From the NCBI RefSeq assembly GCF_036373705.1, contig NW_027102660.1:806001-870000 (forward strand): DNA of 64,000 nt, given 5' to 3'. Of the stretch, positions 55,380 to 64,000 are shown piece after piece. This DNA comes from Amia ocellicauda. Its lineage: Eukaryota > Chordata > Actinopteri > Amiiformes > Amiidae. Position numbers and translations under genes: made by a program. A model generated the notes under the pieces. That model ran no database searches, had not been told where the DNA came from, and saw only the letters and a list, made by a program, of their open reading frames with translations. Each line of letters starts with the position of its first letter. Position 1 is the stretch's first letter.

Positions 55380-56112
55380 ATGGAATCAGGAGGCTTCTAC
55401 GTGACTCTACCCAGTAACGCCTCTCTCGATATATACCCTAAAAATGAAATATCCAGTTACACGGTACAATTTGGAAAATCTATAGATCTAAGGGGGTCGT
55501 GGGAAGTGGGGTTGGCGGAAATACAGTATCCTTACACTTGGGCTGTTTTACAAGATAAGGATGCCACCTTCGCCATTTTTGATGATGTTAAAAAGAGTCA
55601 ATGGACATTCACGATACAAGGAGGTTATTATGACAATGTGGATAAAATATTAGATGAGATGCATAAACAGTTCTCAGAAGGCACCCCCAACATCAAGCTA
55701 TATTACAACCCTATTAAAAACAGAGTGTACAAGGTGTCAAAACCAGGTATTAGCATTCAAACCAGCGGCCAACTGGGGCGTATATTTGGGATCTATTCTG
55801 ACACAGAGAGCAGGTTCTCAGAAGTGGTGGGGCGGCTTTTACACTCTTTATGTGTATACGGATATCATAACCCACCAGAGGGTCGGGGATAGTTATGTCC
55901 CCCTTTTGAGAAATGTACTTATTAAAGGTAAAAGCAATGACATGGTCACAATTACTTATGACAAGCCACACTACGTACCAGTCTCAAAGACCCAATTTGA
56001 CAACATCACGATCGAAGTAAAATCGGATCAGAATATCAACGTACCCTTCCGCTTCAGTAAAGTTATTGTCAAACTACATTTTCGACCCCTGAAACAGTTT
56101 GTACATTATTAA
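55380..56112 (+). pseudogene. Minor capsid (penton-like) protein, frameshifted
   Basis: ATG intact; the only lesion is the frame change near 55825-55835 common to all copies. Of 733 bases, one is out of register (244 codons plus one base). This makes it the best copy for judging whether the frame change is a lesion or a recoding site. Confidence 0.85.
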
Positions 56113-56113
56113 A

Positions 56114-56602
56114 ATGGCTACCTCGAGGGGTTATGTAGATCCTAGCGCCTATGTGGATTATTACAAGATGCAAGCCGGGAACGGCTTGCCCGGTTTTGTA
56201 GGAGCCCCCACAATGTATGGCGCCGGTCTAGGAGGACTCTTTCATGGTCTCTTTAGAATGGCCGTACCCCTGCTTAAGAGAGGCTTTGCTATAGCCAGAC
56301 CCCACTTGAAATCAGCGGCTAAAAATATTGTTAGTGACGTGTTCACCAATGTTATGAACCGGGCAGCTAGCCATGAGCATCAGGAGGGTTCGGGTCTCAT
56401 GGTAATGGCGAGGAGGGGGGGTAAAAGAAGAAACAGCATGTGTCCACCAGGGCGACGAAGATCCGTGGCTAACAAAAAACGAAGAATCTCTCATTCTCCA
56501 ACATATCGTGGAAACACTCGGAGAAGGAAGCAGCACAAGAAAAAACCTGCAAAAAGAAAGTCTCAAAGAAAGAAAAATAGAGCCTCAGGATACATCTTTT
56601 AA
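56114..56602 (+). CDS. pVI-like basic protein, intact (162 aa)
   Basis: The only copy without the one-base loss after codon 19. Residues 20-24 (QAGN/G) and 34-38 (MYGA/G) both fit the adenain consensus (M/I/L/N/Q)xGx-G. An amphipathic, Gly-rich stretch follows (about 39-80, GLFHGLFRMAVPLLKRG), like the lytic helix of adenovirus pVI. Residues 99-158 are Arg/Lys-rich and could bind DNA. The gene lies between penton and major capsid genes, as expected for an internal virion protein. The homology to pVI is inferred from layout and motifs. Confidence 0.72.
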   Translation: MATSRGYVDPSAYVDYYKMQAGNGLPGFVGAPTMYGAGLGGLFHGLFRMAVPLLKRGFAIARPHLKSAAKNIVSDVFTNVMNRAASHEHQEGSGLMVMARRGGKRRNSMCPPGRRRSVANKKRRISHSPTYRGNTRRRKQHKKKPAKRKSQRKKNRASGYIF

Positions 56603-56604
56603 AC

Positions 56605-57920
56605 ATGTCTTTTGTCAACAGTCTATCGGAAGAATGCGTCAAATCAGAACTGGATCTGTTTACAGTTCCATACACTCAAACGAGTATAGATAAGATCATA
56701 TATGTAGAGATTCCCCCTCTTTCTGCAATTTCAGACACGGCCCCTCTGGAGTTTTTTATAGCTGGCAATGGCGAGGATTATATTGATTTGAATAACACAT
56801 TTATTTTAATGAACTGTAAAGTGACTGATTAGGATGGCGATGCAATCGAGAAGACGGCCAACGCTGGGGTCATCAATTAATCAATTACCCGGTGGCCACC
56901 ATGTTTTCACAGGTGGATGTGACCCTGGGAGATCGGCTCATTAGTCAAAGCAGCAATACTTACCCCTATAGAGTCATGATGGAGTGTATCCTTAATTATA
57001 GTGAGGAGACCCTAAGCAAACAGTTCAGCCCCGGCCTTCTCTTCAAAGACATCCCGGAAGCTATGGACGACAAGGATCCAGAGGGACTCAACAAGGGTTT
57101 GCAAAAAAGATCGGCCTCTTCAACAGAAGGGAGGACCTTTGAGCTAATGGGGCATATCCATGCAGACATATTTTTCCAAGAAAAACTCATGCTCAACGGG
57201 GTAGACATTAAAATTAAAATGATCCGTAGTAAAAGTGCTTTTTGTCTGATGACCCCTGATACGGAAAAATATAAACTGACCATATTATCGGCCTCGCTGT
57301 TTGTGAAATAAGTGTCCGTCTCCCCGGCGGTTAAACTAGGACACGCGCTGGCGTTAGTGACGGCAAACGCCAAGTACCCGATCGAAAGAGTCTATATGAA
57401 AGTCCACAGTATCCCCGCAGGGACACGGGTGATGAACCAGGAAAATCTGTTTCTAGGACAGCTCCCAAAACAGGTTATTATAGGTCTCGTGGATAATGAT
57501 GCATTTACCGGGGTTTACAACAAGAACACCTTTAACTTTAAACATTATAACGCGGAATTTATAGCATTGTACGTCGATGGTGTGCAGGTTCCATCCAGAC
57601 CTTTTCAACCTGACTTTGAAAACGGCAATGCGGTTCGTGAATATTACAGTCTAGTACTGGCTACGGGTCGCCATCTCAAGGATCAAACTCTGCTGATCGA
57701 TCGCCGGGAATACTGCAGCGGTTACACCCTGTATGGTTTCAACCTGACCCCTGACGAAGAGTGTGGACAACATATTTCACTGATGAAGACGGGCAATATG
57801 CGTTTGGAGATGCGTTTCAAGCAGCCTCTACCACACACTGTAAATATGGTCGTGTATGCTGTGTTTGACAACATTATTGAGGTGAATCAGAGGAGAAACG
57901 TTCCGTATGATTATTATTAA
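56605..57920 (+). pseudogene. Major capsid protein, two nonsense codons and 8-bp duplication
   Basis: Shared TAG at 56830-56832; an 8-bp tandem duplication (ATCAATTA) near 56876 that shifts the frame; private TAA at 57309-57311. Total 1316 bases against 1308 in the open copy. Confidence 0.93.
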
Positions 57921-57921
57921 A

Positions 57922-58275
57922 ATGAACACCAGAGAGCTCAACCACATCATGAATGCCCTGGCCGGCTCACGGAAACTGTTTCAAGGAGTCTACGCCTGCG
58001 ATCAGCTGCCTAAATTTAAGATCAAGAATTTACCTGCAATGTACATAATCAACACACACCCTAAAAATATGCCCGGAGAACATTGGCTGGCTATTTATCT
58101 AAGGGAGGACCACCGTGGTGAATTTTTTGATTCCTATGCAAACCCCCCGGATTTCAGACCTTTCCCTCAGAAGATCAATAACTTTCTGCTCAACAACTGT
58201 CAAGAAACCATTTACAGCGGTCGTCAAGTACAAAGTCTTCAGACCTTCACTTGTGGTCAGCACTGTGTGCACTAG
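57922..58275 (+). pseudogene. Adenain-like protease, truncated right after the catalytic Cys
   Basis: Open from ATG to CGQHCV, then six bases of tRNA-flank sequence supply His and a stop. His54, Asp70 and Cys115 are all present but about 70 C-terminal residues are gone. Confidence 0.9.
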
Positions 58276-58293
58276 CACGCATGCACCGCGGGT

Positions 58294-58366
58294 TGTTTCC
58301 GCCCGGTTTCGAACCAGGGACCTTTCGCGTGTGAGGCGAACGTGATAGCCACTACACTACGGAAAC
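58294..58366 (-). tRNA. tRNA-Val (CAC)
   Basis: 73 bases, perfect acceptor stem, anticodon CAC, one G-U wobble in the T stem. It begins about 25 bases after the breakpoint of Maverick copy 4. Confidence 0.9.
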
Positions 58367-58464
58367 CGACCTGTCCTGGTGTTTCGAATGGCTCCCATCG
58401 AAGCCGGCTGGTAAAACGCGCACAGGCGTTTCCCGTGGGCCAGCCTGTGAGATAAAGGTTTCTA

Positions 58465-59649
58465 CACTCACCTAAAGGATTATTAGGAACACCTGTTCAA
58501 TAACCAACCAATCATATGGCAGTTGCTTCAATGCATTTAGGGGTGTGGTCCTGGTCAAGACAATCTCCTGAACTCCAAACTGAAAGTCTGAATGGGAAAG
58601 AAAGGTGATTTAAGCAATTTTGAGCGTGGCATGGTTGTTGGTGCCAGACGGGCTGGTCTGAGTATTTCACAATCTGCTCAGTTACTGGGATTTTCACGCA
58701 CAACCATTTCTAGGGTTTACAAAGAATGGTGTGAAAAGGGAAAAACATCCAGTATGCGGCAGTCCTGTGGGCGAAAATGCCTTGTTGATGCTAGAGGTCA
58801 GAGGAGAATGGGCCGACTGATTCAAGCTGATAGAAGAGCAACTTTGACTGAAATAACCACTCGTTACAACCGAGGTATGCAGCAAAGCATTTGTGAAGCC
58901 ACAACACGTACAACCTTGAGGCGGATGGGCTACAACAGCAGAAGACCCCACCGGGTACCACTCATCTCCACTACAAATAGGAAAAAGAGGCTACAATTTG
59001 CACAAACTCACCAAAATTGGACAGTTGTTGCCTGGTCTGATGAGTCTCGATTTCTGTTGAGACATTCAGATGGTAGAGTCAGAATTTGACGTAAACAGAA
59101 TGAGAACATGGATCCATCATGCCTTGTTACCACTGTGCAGGCTGGTGGTGGTGGTGTAATGGTGTGGGGGATGTTTTCTTGGCACACTTTAGGCTCCTTA
59201 GTGCCAATTGGGCATCGTTTAAATGCCACGGCCTACCTGAGCATTGTTTCTGACCATGTCCATCCCTTTATGACCACCATGTACCCATCCTCTGATGGCT
59301 ACTTCCAGCAGGATAATGCACCATGTCACAAAGGTTGAATCATTTCAAATTGGTTTCTTGAACATGACAATGAGTTCACTGTACTAAACTGGCCCCCACA
59401 GTCACCAGATCTCAACCCAATAGAGCATCTTTGGGATGTGGTGGAACGGGAGCTTCGTGCCCTGGATGTGCATCCCACAAATCTCCATCAACTGCAAGAT
59501 GCTATCCTATCAATATGGGCCAACATTTCTAAAGAATGCTTTCAGCACCTTGTTGAATCAATGCCACGTAGAATTAAGTCAGTTCTGAAGGCGAAAGGGT
59601 GTCAAACATAGTATTAGTATGGTGTTCCTAATAATCCTTTAGGTGAGTG
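58465..59649 (+). mobile_element. Tc1/mariner element, 1185 bp
   Basis: Perfect 29-bp terminal inverted repeats beginning CACTCACCTAAAGG, flanked by TA on both sides (58463-58464 and 59650-59651). The undisturbed host sequence GTTTCTATTTTCACTGACC is seen at about 34190 and 60282, confirming insertion at a TA. Confidence 0.95.
58592..59611 (+). pseudogene. Tc1-type transposase, two nonsense codons
   Basis: 340-codon frame. N-terminal helix-turn-helix domains bind the terminal repeats (FSRTTISRVYKEW). DD34E catalytic motif: Asp in AWSDESRF, Asp in QQDNAPCH and Glu in NPIEHLWD. TGA at 59087-59089 and TGA at 59336-59338 interrupt it; no frameshift. The perfect terminal repeats mean it could still be moved by an enzyme from elsewhere. 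Confidence 0.93.
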
Positions 59650-59891
59650 TATTTTCACTGACCTATTTTGCATTGCTCAAGGACACATCAGGACACTTTG
59701 GAAACTCTTTCAAAGGAAGAACGCCCTGAGCTATGACAAGACTTACACTTACCCCAACAAGGTGATGCTCAATGGCTTGTTCAAACAGCTGCTGCTCGTC
59801 TTGTGCCACCATCAGACAATCACAGAGCTATTGTGCCTTCTACACCTTACGGTAGCTTTACTTTAACAATAATAATGACGGCGACCACGAC

Positions 59892-59948
59892 GACAAAAAG
59901 AAAAACAAGAACAACAACAACAACAACAAGAACAATAACATCATCATC
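59892..59948. repeat. AAC/ATC microsatellite
   Basis: AAG/AAC runs then three ATC triplets. Confidence 0.78.
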
Positions 59949-60113
59949 AGATTTTAATTAAAAGTGGCTACACCAGCGTTTACAATTTCAACCTGTCGAC
60001 GGACGGACGCTCTGAGTCCAACAATTTCGGGAACTCCAATGAAGAAAAGCCACCTACCGCCTCTGGGGAACCACGAGGGCAAGCAGGACGAAAAGGGCCG
60101 GCCCACAGCAGGC

Positions 60114-60186
60114 TCTTTCCGCCCGGTTTCAAACCGGGGACCTTTCGTGCGTTAGGCGAATGTGATAGCCACTACACTATGGAAAC
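60114..60186 (-). pseudogene. Degenerate tRNA-Val (AAC)
   Basis: 73 bases, anticodon AAC; the T loop has lost the CG of GTTCGAA (reads TTTGAA on the minus strand), and there are changes in the acceptor and D arms. Confidence 0.72.
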
Positions 60187-60542
60187 CAACCCGTCCTGGT
60201 GTTTCGAATAACTCCTATCGAAGCCGGCTGGTAAAACGCTCACAGGCGTTTCCCGTGGGCCAGCCTGTGAGATAAAGGTTTCTATTTTCACTGACCTATT
60301 TTGCATTGCTCAAGGGCACATCAGGACACTTTGGAAACTCTTTCAAAGGAAGAACGCCCTGAGCAATGACAAGACTTACACTTACCCCAACAAGGTGATG
60401 CTCAATGGCTTGTTCAAACAGCTGCTGCTCGTCTTGTGCCACCATCAGACAATCACAGAGCTATTGTGCCTTCTGCACCTTACGGTAGCAACAAATCTAA
60501 CTACTGCTTTACTTTAACATTAATAATGACGGCGACTACGAC

Positions 60543-60613
60543 GACAACAAGAACAACAACAACAACAACAACATCAACAAGAACAACAACAACATCATCA
60601 TCATCATCATCAG
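60543..60613. repeat. AAC/ATC microsatellite
   Basis: AAC and ATC triplet runs before TTTTAATTAAAAG. Confidence 0.8.
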
Positions 60614-60776
60614 ATTTTAATTAAAAGTGGCTACACCAGCGTTTACAATTTCAACCTGTCGACGGACGGACGCTCTGAGAGCACCGATTTCGGGCACTCC
60701 AATGAAGAAAAGCTACCCACCGCCTCCGGGGAACCACGAGGGCAAACAGGACGAAAAGGGCCGGCCCACAGCAGGC

Positions 60777-60849
60777 TGTTTCCGCCCGGTTTCGAACCGG
60801 GGACCTTTCGCGTGTTAGGCGAACGTGATAACCGCTACACTACGGAAAC
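60777..60849 (-). tRNA. tRNA-Val (AAC)
   Basis: 73 bases, perfect acceptor, D, anticodon and T stems, anticodon AAC, anticodon-stem side ACACGCG. The cleanest tRNA of the window. Confidence 0.93.
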
Positions 60850-61165
60850 TGACACCGCCACGTCTTGCTTCAAACGGTTACCGTTGAAGCCTGCTGGTAA
60901 AACGGGCTCAGGCATTTCAGGTCGGCTAGACTGTGAGATGGCGTCTGAAGTGCCGCGAAAGGATGCCATTTTCACAGACCTGTTTGGCATTGCTAAAGGG
61001 CACATCAGGACACTTCGGAAACTCTTTCAAAGGCAGGACGCCCTGCGCTCTGACAGTGCCTGCACTTAGCCCAACAAGGTGATGCTGAATGGCTTGTTCA
61101 AACGGCTGGTGGTCTTCCGTCACCACCAGACTATCAGAGCTATACTGCGCCTTCAACTACATAAG

Positions 61166-61350
61166 AGTAGATAGTAGGGTTTTTTGGGCGCGGCCTATTT
61201 TGTTATGACGTATGCCCTAAGCTTATTAATATTCCTACGTCATAATTGGGGGGCGTGATTTTAGGTAGAGTTATTTCCTTAATTATTCCTACGTCATATC
61301 CGTCAGAAAGTGTACACCCATAAAACCCTGAACATCAAGGCCACCCATAA
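61166..61350 (+). repeat. Left terminal inverted repeat, copy 5
   Basis: As in copy 2, with all three ATF/CRE motifs. Confidence 0.92.
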
Positions 61351-61468
61351 ATACCCCCACCCCTCTGAAGGCAACGCCCCGAAACTCTCCTCTCTATTTA
61401 AGAACCCGCGCTGCTTTTAGGCAATACCTCTTTAATTCTCAGCATCAGAAACATCCCGCTTCTTCAAC

Positions 61469-62179
61469 ATGTCCAGCGACATCAACATGAAACCCCGCAA
61501 GAAACAATCCCGGGCAAGGGTTCCTGTACTCACCAATTTGAAGATTGAACGCTCCTGGGTGTTGTTCTGGGGGGCTCGACGGGGTTACCGCTTTAAAAGG
61601 GATCCCAGCTATGTTGGAGTGGAGCTTTTTGCTTTGGGAGAGAAGGAGGGTACGTTGGAACCTTTTGAGACGGTAATTGAATACTCTTATGAGGACTGGT
61701 TGAAGGTGATGGCCTGGAGAGATCTGGGGCTTGTGGATAAGACTCTAGAAGGCTTGCAAGAGGGTCCAAGAGAATGCGAAATGGAGTCTCCGACTCAGGG
61801 TTTTGAAAGGTGTGAATGGGAAAGCTTGCAGAACTACGGTAGAGTGGTGAAGAGTCTATCTCTAACTACAGATCGTAAGGTTTTGTTTAGCAGTACCCTG
61901 ATTACAAACCCTATTGAAGGGGGTGTGGAGGATCCAGAAAAACAGGTTACGGAAATTATGTTTGACGCCGTGGACTGGCCGTTCTTGAAAGAGGTCATAA
62001 ACTGTATAAATGATGGTTTTGACATCTTGACCAAATGTTCGCAACTGGATTTGGTTAGAAGGAGAATATGCTGGATTATGGATTATATATCCCCCTTGAA
62101 TGACGACGACGATGATAAAACAGACGACGTGTGGGGTTTTGGAGGGGGGTCTGACGGCTCAGGGGCTACTCTCTTCTAA
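61469..62179 (+). CDS. Gene A, 236-aa unknown protein, intact
   Basis: Full length and close to identical to copy 2. The acidic tail and RRRICWIMDYI segment are kept. The TATTTAAG box is 67 bases upstream of the ATG. Confidence 0.78.
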   Translation: MSSDINMKPRKKQSRARVPVLTNLKIERSWVLFWGARRGYRFKRDPSYVGVELFALGEKEGTLEPFETVIEYSYEDWLKVMAWRDLGLVDKTLEGLQEGPRECEMESPTQGFERCEWESLQNYGRVVKSLSLTTDRKVLFSSTLITNPIEGGVEDPEKQVTEIMFDAVDWPFLKEVINCINDGFDILTKCSQLDLVRRRICWIMDYISPLNDDDDDKTDDVWGFGGGSDGSGATLF

Positions 62180-62257
62180 GAGGGCGGTGTGTCGTGACGT
62201 AGTGAAGAGATAGGATAAAAGGCGCAACAATTCAATCATGGTTTAAAATTAAAGAGA

Positions 62258-62776
62258 ATGTCTTACCTGAAAGCTGCGGACGTCGACAGGCTCTACAGGC
62301 CTCTTCAAACCCGGGATCACCCCTGGTTCTATTCCCCAGATTTTGTATACACTCTGGAACCCTTTGACTGCGGTTACTCTCCAAGACCTCAGACCCTGGA
62401 CTGCTTCTGCAACTGGTTCTGTCATCAACACTCTGCAGCTAACCTGAGAGCGCTATTACACCATGTGCTTGACAGAAAAGTAGCCAACGCGAGCCTTTTC
62501 TCTACAGATTTAACCATCGATGAGGATCAACTTTCAAACCTGGAAAAGTTAATGGCTGCTGTAACAAAGACCGGGGGGTACGAACACTGGGATGAAGCGC
62601 TCAAGGGGGCCAAGAATGATATTAGGCCATTTCATCAACATCTGTATGACCTTTTACTGAGCATGTTTAATACACCTCTGTTTACTTTTAAAATAGGTCA
62701 TATTGTTGTTTTATTTACATATGTAACTGAGGTGTGTGCCTACAAGATAAAGAAACAGGTATATTTGTTGATATAG
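62258..62776 (+). pseudogene. In-frame fusion of gene B start and gene C
   Basis: A deletion joins codon 46 of gene B (PRPQT) to codon 5 of gene C (LDCFCNWF) in frame, giving a 172-codon frame. The whole helical and Cys/His part of gene B is gone; gene C is otherwise complete and lacks the TGA of copies 1, 2 and 4. Whether the fusion is expressed is unknown; it would use the gene B promoter. Confidence 0.85.
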
Positions 62777-62948
62777 ATCAAGTAACCAATCATCTGATTT
62801 CTTTTTGTCTGGACCGTAGAAAAAATTGTTGTGTATGTTATACTTTTCTCAAATGTCTAAAAAGGGGTATCTGCTCTCCTGAAGTTGAATAAAAAACCTT
62901 GTATAAAAACTTTGCGCATAGTGTGGGTCTGTGTGGTTATTTGACAGA

Positions 62949-64000
62949 ATGACTCGGCAAGCTCCCCAAATGCAGGAACTATACTACAACCCAGCCAAGA
63001 TTGGGGGTTTGGCGGGTAAGAAGGGTTTTCAAAGAGGACTCGCTGAGGCCGGAGTGAAGGTTAATGATGTGGTTGTTTCAGAATGGTTACGGGAACAAGA
63101 CGCCTATACCTTACATAAACCTCTCAGGATTAACTTTAAAAGAAACCGCGTATATGCAACTGACATAGACTCACAATGGCAAATGGATCTAGTCGATATG
63201 TCAAATTTATCAAAACATAACAATGGTCACAAATTGATGTTGATGTGTATCGATGTGTTATCAAAATATGCCTGGGCTCGCATTCTACATAATAAAACAG
63301 GTCGGGCGGTGACAAGGGCCTTTGAGGATATATTGTCCCAGGGTCGATGTCCTAAAAAACTGCAGACTGATAAAGGAAAAGAGTTTCTCAACAGAGAATT
63401 TCAGAATCTACTGAAGAGACACAAAATACATCATTTCACCACCGGTAATGAGCTTAAGGCATCGGTAGTGGAGAGGTTTAACCGCACCATAAAGACCAAA
63501 ATGTGGAGATATTTTACAGCGGTCAACACGTTCAAGTATTTTGATAAAGTTCAGGATTTTATCGATACTTACAACCAAGGGTATCACACCAGTATTAAAA
63601 TGAAGCCTATAGATGTGGATCAAAGTAATTCTTTTAAGGTCTATAAAAAATTATACGGACCATTTATTAAGAAGGGAAAAACTACTTATAAGTTCAACAT
63701 CTGTGATGTGGTTCGCGTTTCAAAGCTAAGGAGTACTTTTACAGTTACCAAACAGTTGGCTAGAGACCCCCCCGTGTACCGGTTAAAAGACTATGACGGG
63801 GAGAATATAGAAGGAACGTTTTACGAAGCCGAGTTACAAAAAATTATTGTGGGTAAAGACAGTGTATACAGAGTTGAAAAGATATTAGCTGAAAAAACCC
63901 AGAACCGGAAAAAATATGTGTTGATGAAATGGCTTGGATGGCCTGAAAAGTTCAATAGTTGGGTCCCGGAACAACAGGTTTGCGATATTCAATCCTTATA
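62949..64000 (+). CDS. Chromodomain integrase, open with 13-codon deletion, stop just off the edge
   Basis: Open from ATG 62949 through the last base; by comparison with copy 2 the TAA would finish at base 64001. A 39-bp in-frame deletion near 63740, between TTTT repeats, removes 13 residues between the catalytic core and the chromodomain. The D, D and E residues and the chromodomain are intact. Whether the shortened linker is tolerated is unknown. Confidence 0.88.
   Translation, partial: MTRQAPQMQELYYNPAKIGGLAGKKGFQRGLAEAGVKVNDVVVSEWLREQDAYTLHKPLRINFKRNRVYATDIDSQWQMDLVDMSNLSKHNNGHKLMLMCIDVLSKYAWARILHNKTGRAVTRAFEDILSQGRCPKKLQTDKGKEFLNREFQNLLKRHKIHHFTTGNELKASVVERFNRTIKTKMWRYFTAVNTFKYFDKVQDFIDTYNQGYHTSIKMKPIDVDQSNSFKVYKKLYGPFIKKGKTTYKFNICDVVRVSKLRSTFTVTKQLARDPPVYRLKDYDGENIEGTFYEAELQKIIVGKDSVYRVEKILAEKTQNRKKYVLMKWLGWPEKFNSWVPEQQVCDIQSL

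Larger units (their letters stand above)
52005..58269 (+). mobile_element. Maverick/Polinton copy 4, left 6.3 kb only
   Basis: Starts after CATAAG 51999-52004 and stops inside the protease gene at CACTGTGTG (58261-58269), joined to the 3' flank of a tRNA-Val (CAC). The entire minus-strand half is missing. Confidence 0.92.
58270..61159. repeat. tRNA-Val repeat cluster with Tc1 insertion, between copies 4 and 5
   Basis: Three repeat units with tRNA-Val sequences at 58294, 60114 and 60777, microsatellites at 59892 and 60543, and a Tc1 element at 58465-59649. Outside the transposase no protein gene is seen. Confidence 0.85.
61166..64000 (+). mobile_element. Maverick/Polinton copy 5, left part, continues past window
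   Basis: Starts after CATAAG 61160-61165. Contains gene A, a fused B-C remnant and an integrase that reaches the window edge. Confidence 0.92.

Noticed and set aside
1-64000. A free virus genome or a bacterial replicon
   Set aside because: tRNA-Val of vertebrate type, a Tc1 element, introns and target duplications show a chromosomal eukaryotic context.

Overview
The window is nuclear DNA of a vertebrate, most likely a teleost fish. The evidence is a set of tRNA-Val genes that match the vertebrate tRNA-Val fold almost base for base, a Tc1-type DNA transposon with perfect 29-bp terminal inverted repeats, and a large Maverick/Polinton (adintovirus-like) element. The element is present five times, head to tail, and every copy lies inside the same tRNA-Val-bearing genomic repeat.

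Layout: tRNA repeat (1-372); Maverick copy 1, full length with both terminal inverted repeats and a CATAAG target duplication (373-16638); tRNA repeat (16645-17251); copy 2, right end lost (17258-~32784); tRNA repeat cluster (~32785-36015); copy 3, same right-end truncation (36022-~51329); tRNA repeat (~51330-51998); copy 4, cut off inside the protease gene (52005-~58269); tRNA repeat with a Tc1 element in it (~58270-61159); copy 5, running off the window (61166-64000). All five left ends sit at the same CATAAG site, so one integration followed by segmental amplification explains the array better than five insertions. Two unoccupied paralogues of the site survive at 33795 and 34759.

Element gene order. 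Plus strand: three left-arm genes of unknown or tentative function (A, B and C; C has a BH1-like Bcl-2 signature), chromodomain integrase, minor capsid (penton) protein, a basic pVI-like protein, double jelly-roll major capsid protein and adenain-like protease. Minus strand, converging on the protease: a 247-aa conserved protein, a 111-aa basic/hydrophobic protein, the packaging ATPase, the protein-primed DNA polymerase B and, at the far right, a six-exon spliced gene. Each terminal repeat carries ATF/CRE motifs and presumably serves as promoter as well as replication end.

Condition: these are old, decaying copies. No copy is intact. Different genes remain open in different copies (integrase and ATPase in 2; capsid and protease in 3; gene B in 1, 3 and 4; pVI-like in 4; gene A in 2 and 5). 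The penton and polymerase genes carry the same breaks in every copy, so the founder was probably already broken when it was amplified, unless some of these breaks are recoding sites. The most novel item is the six-exon minus-strand gene: each exon is short, every intron is phase 1, and the six exons sum to exactly 321 codons.
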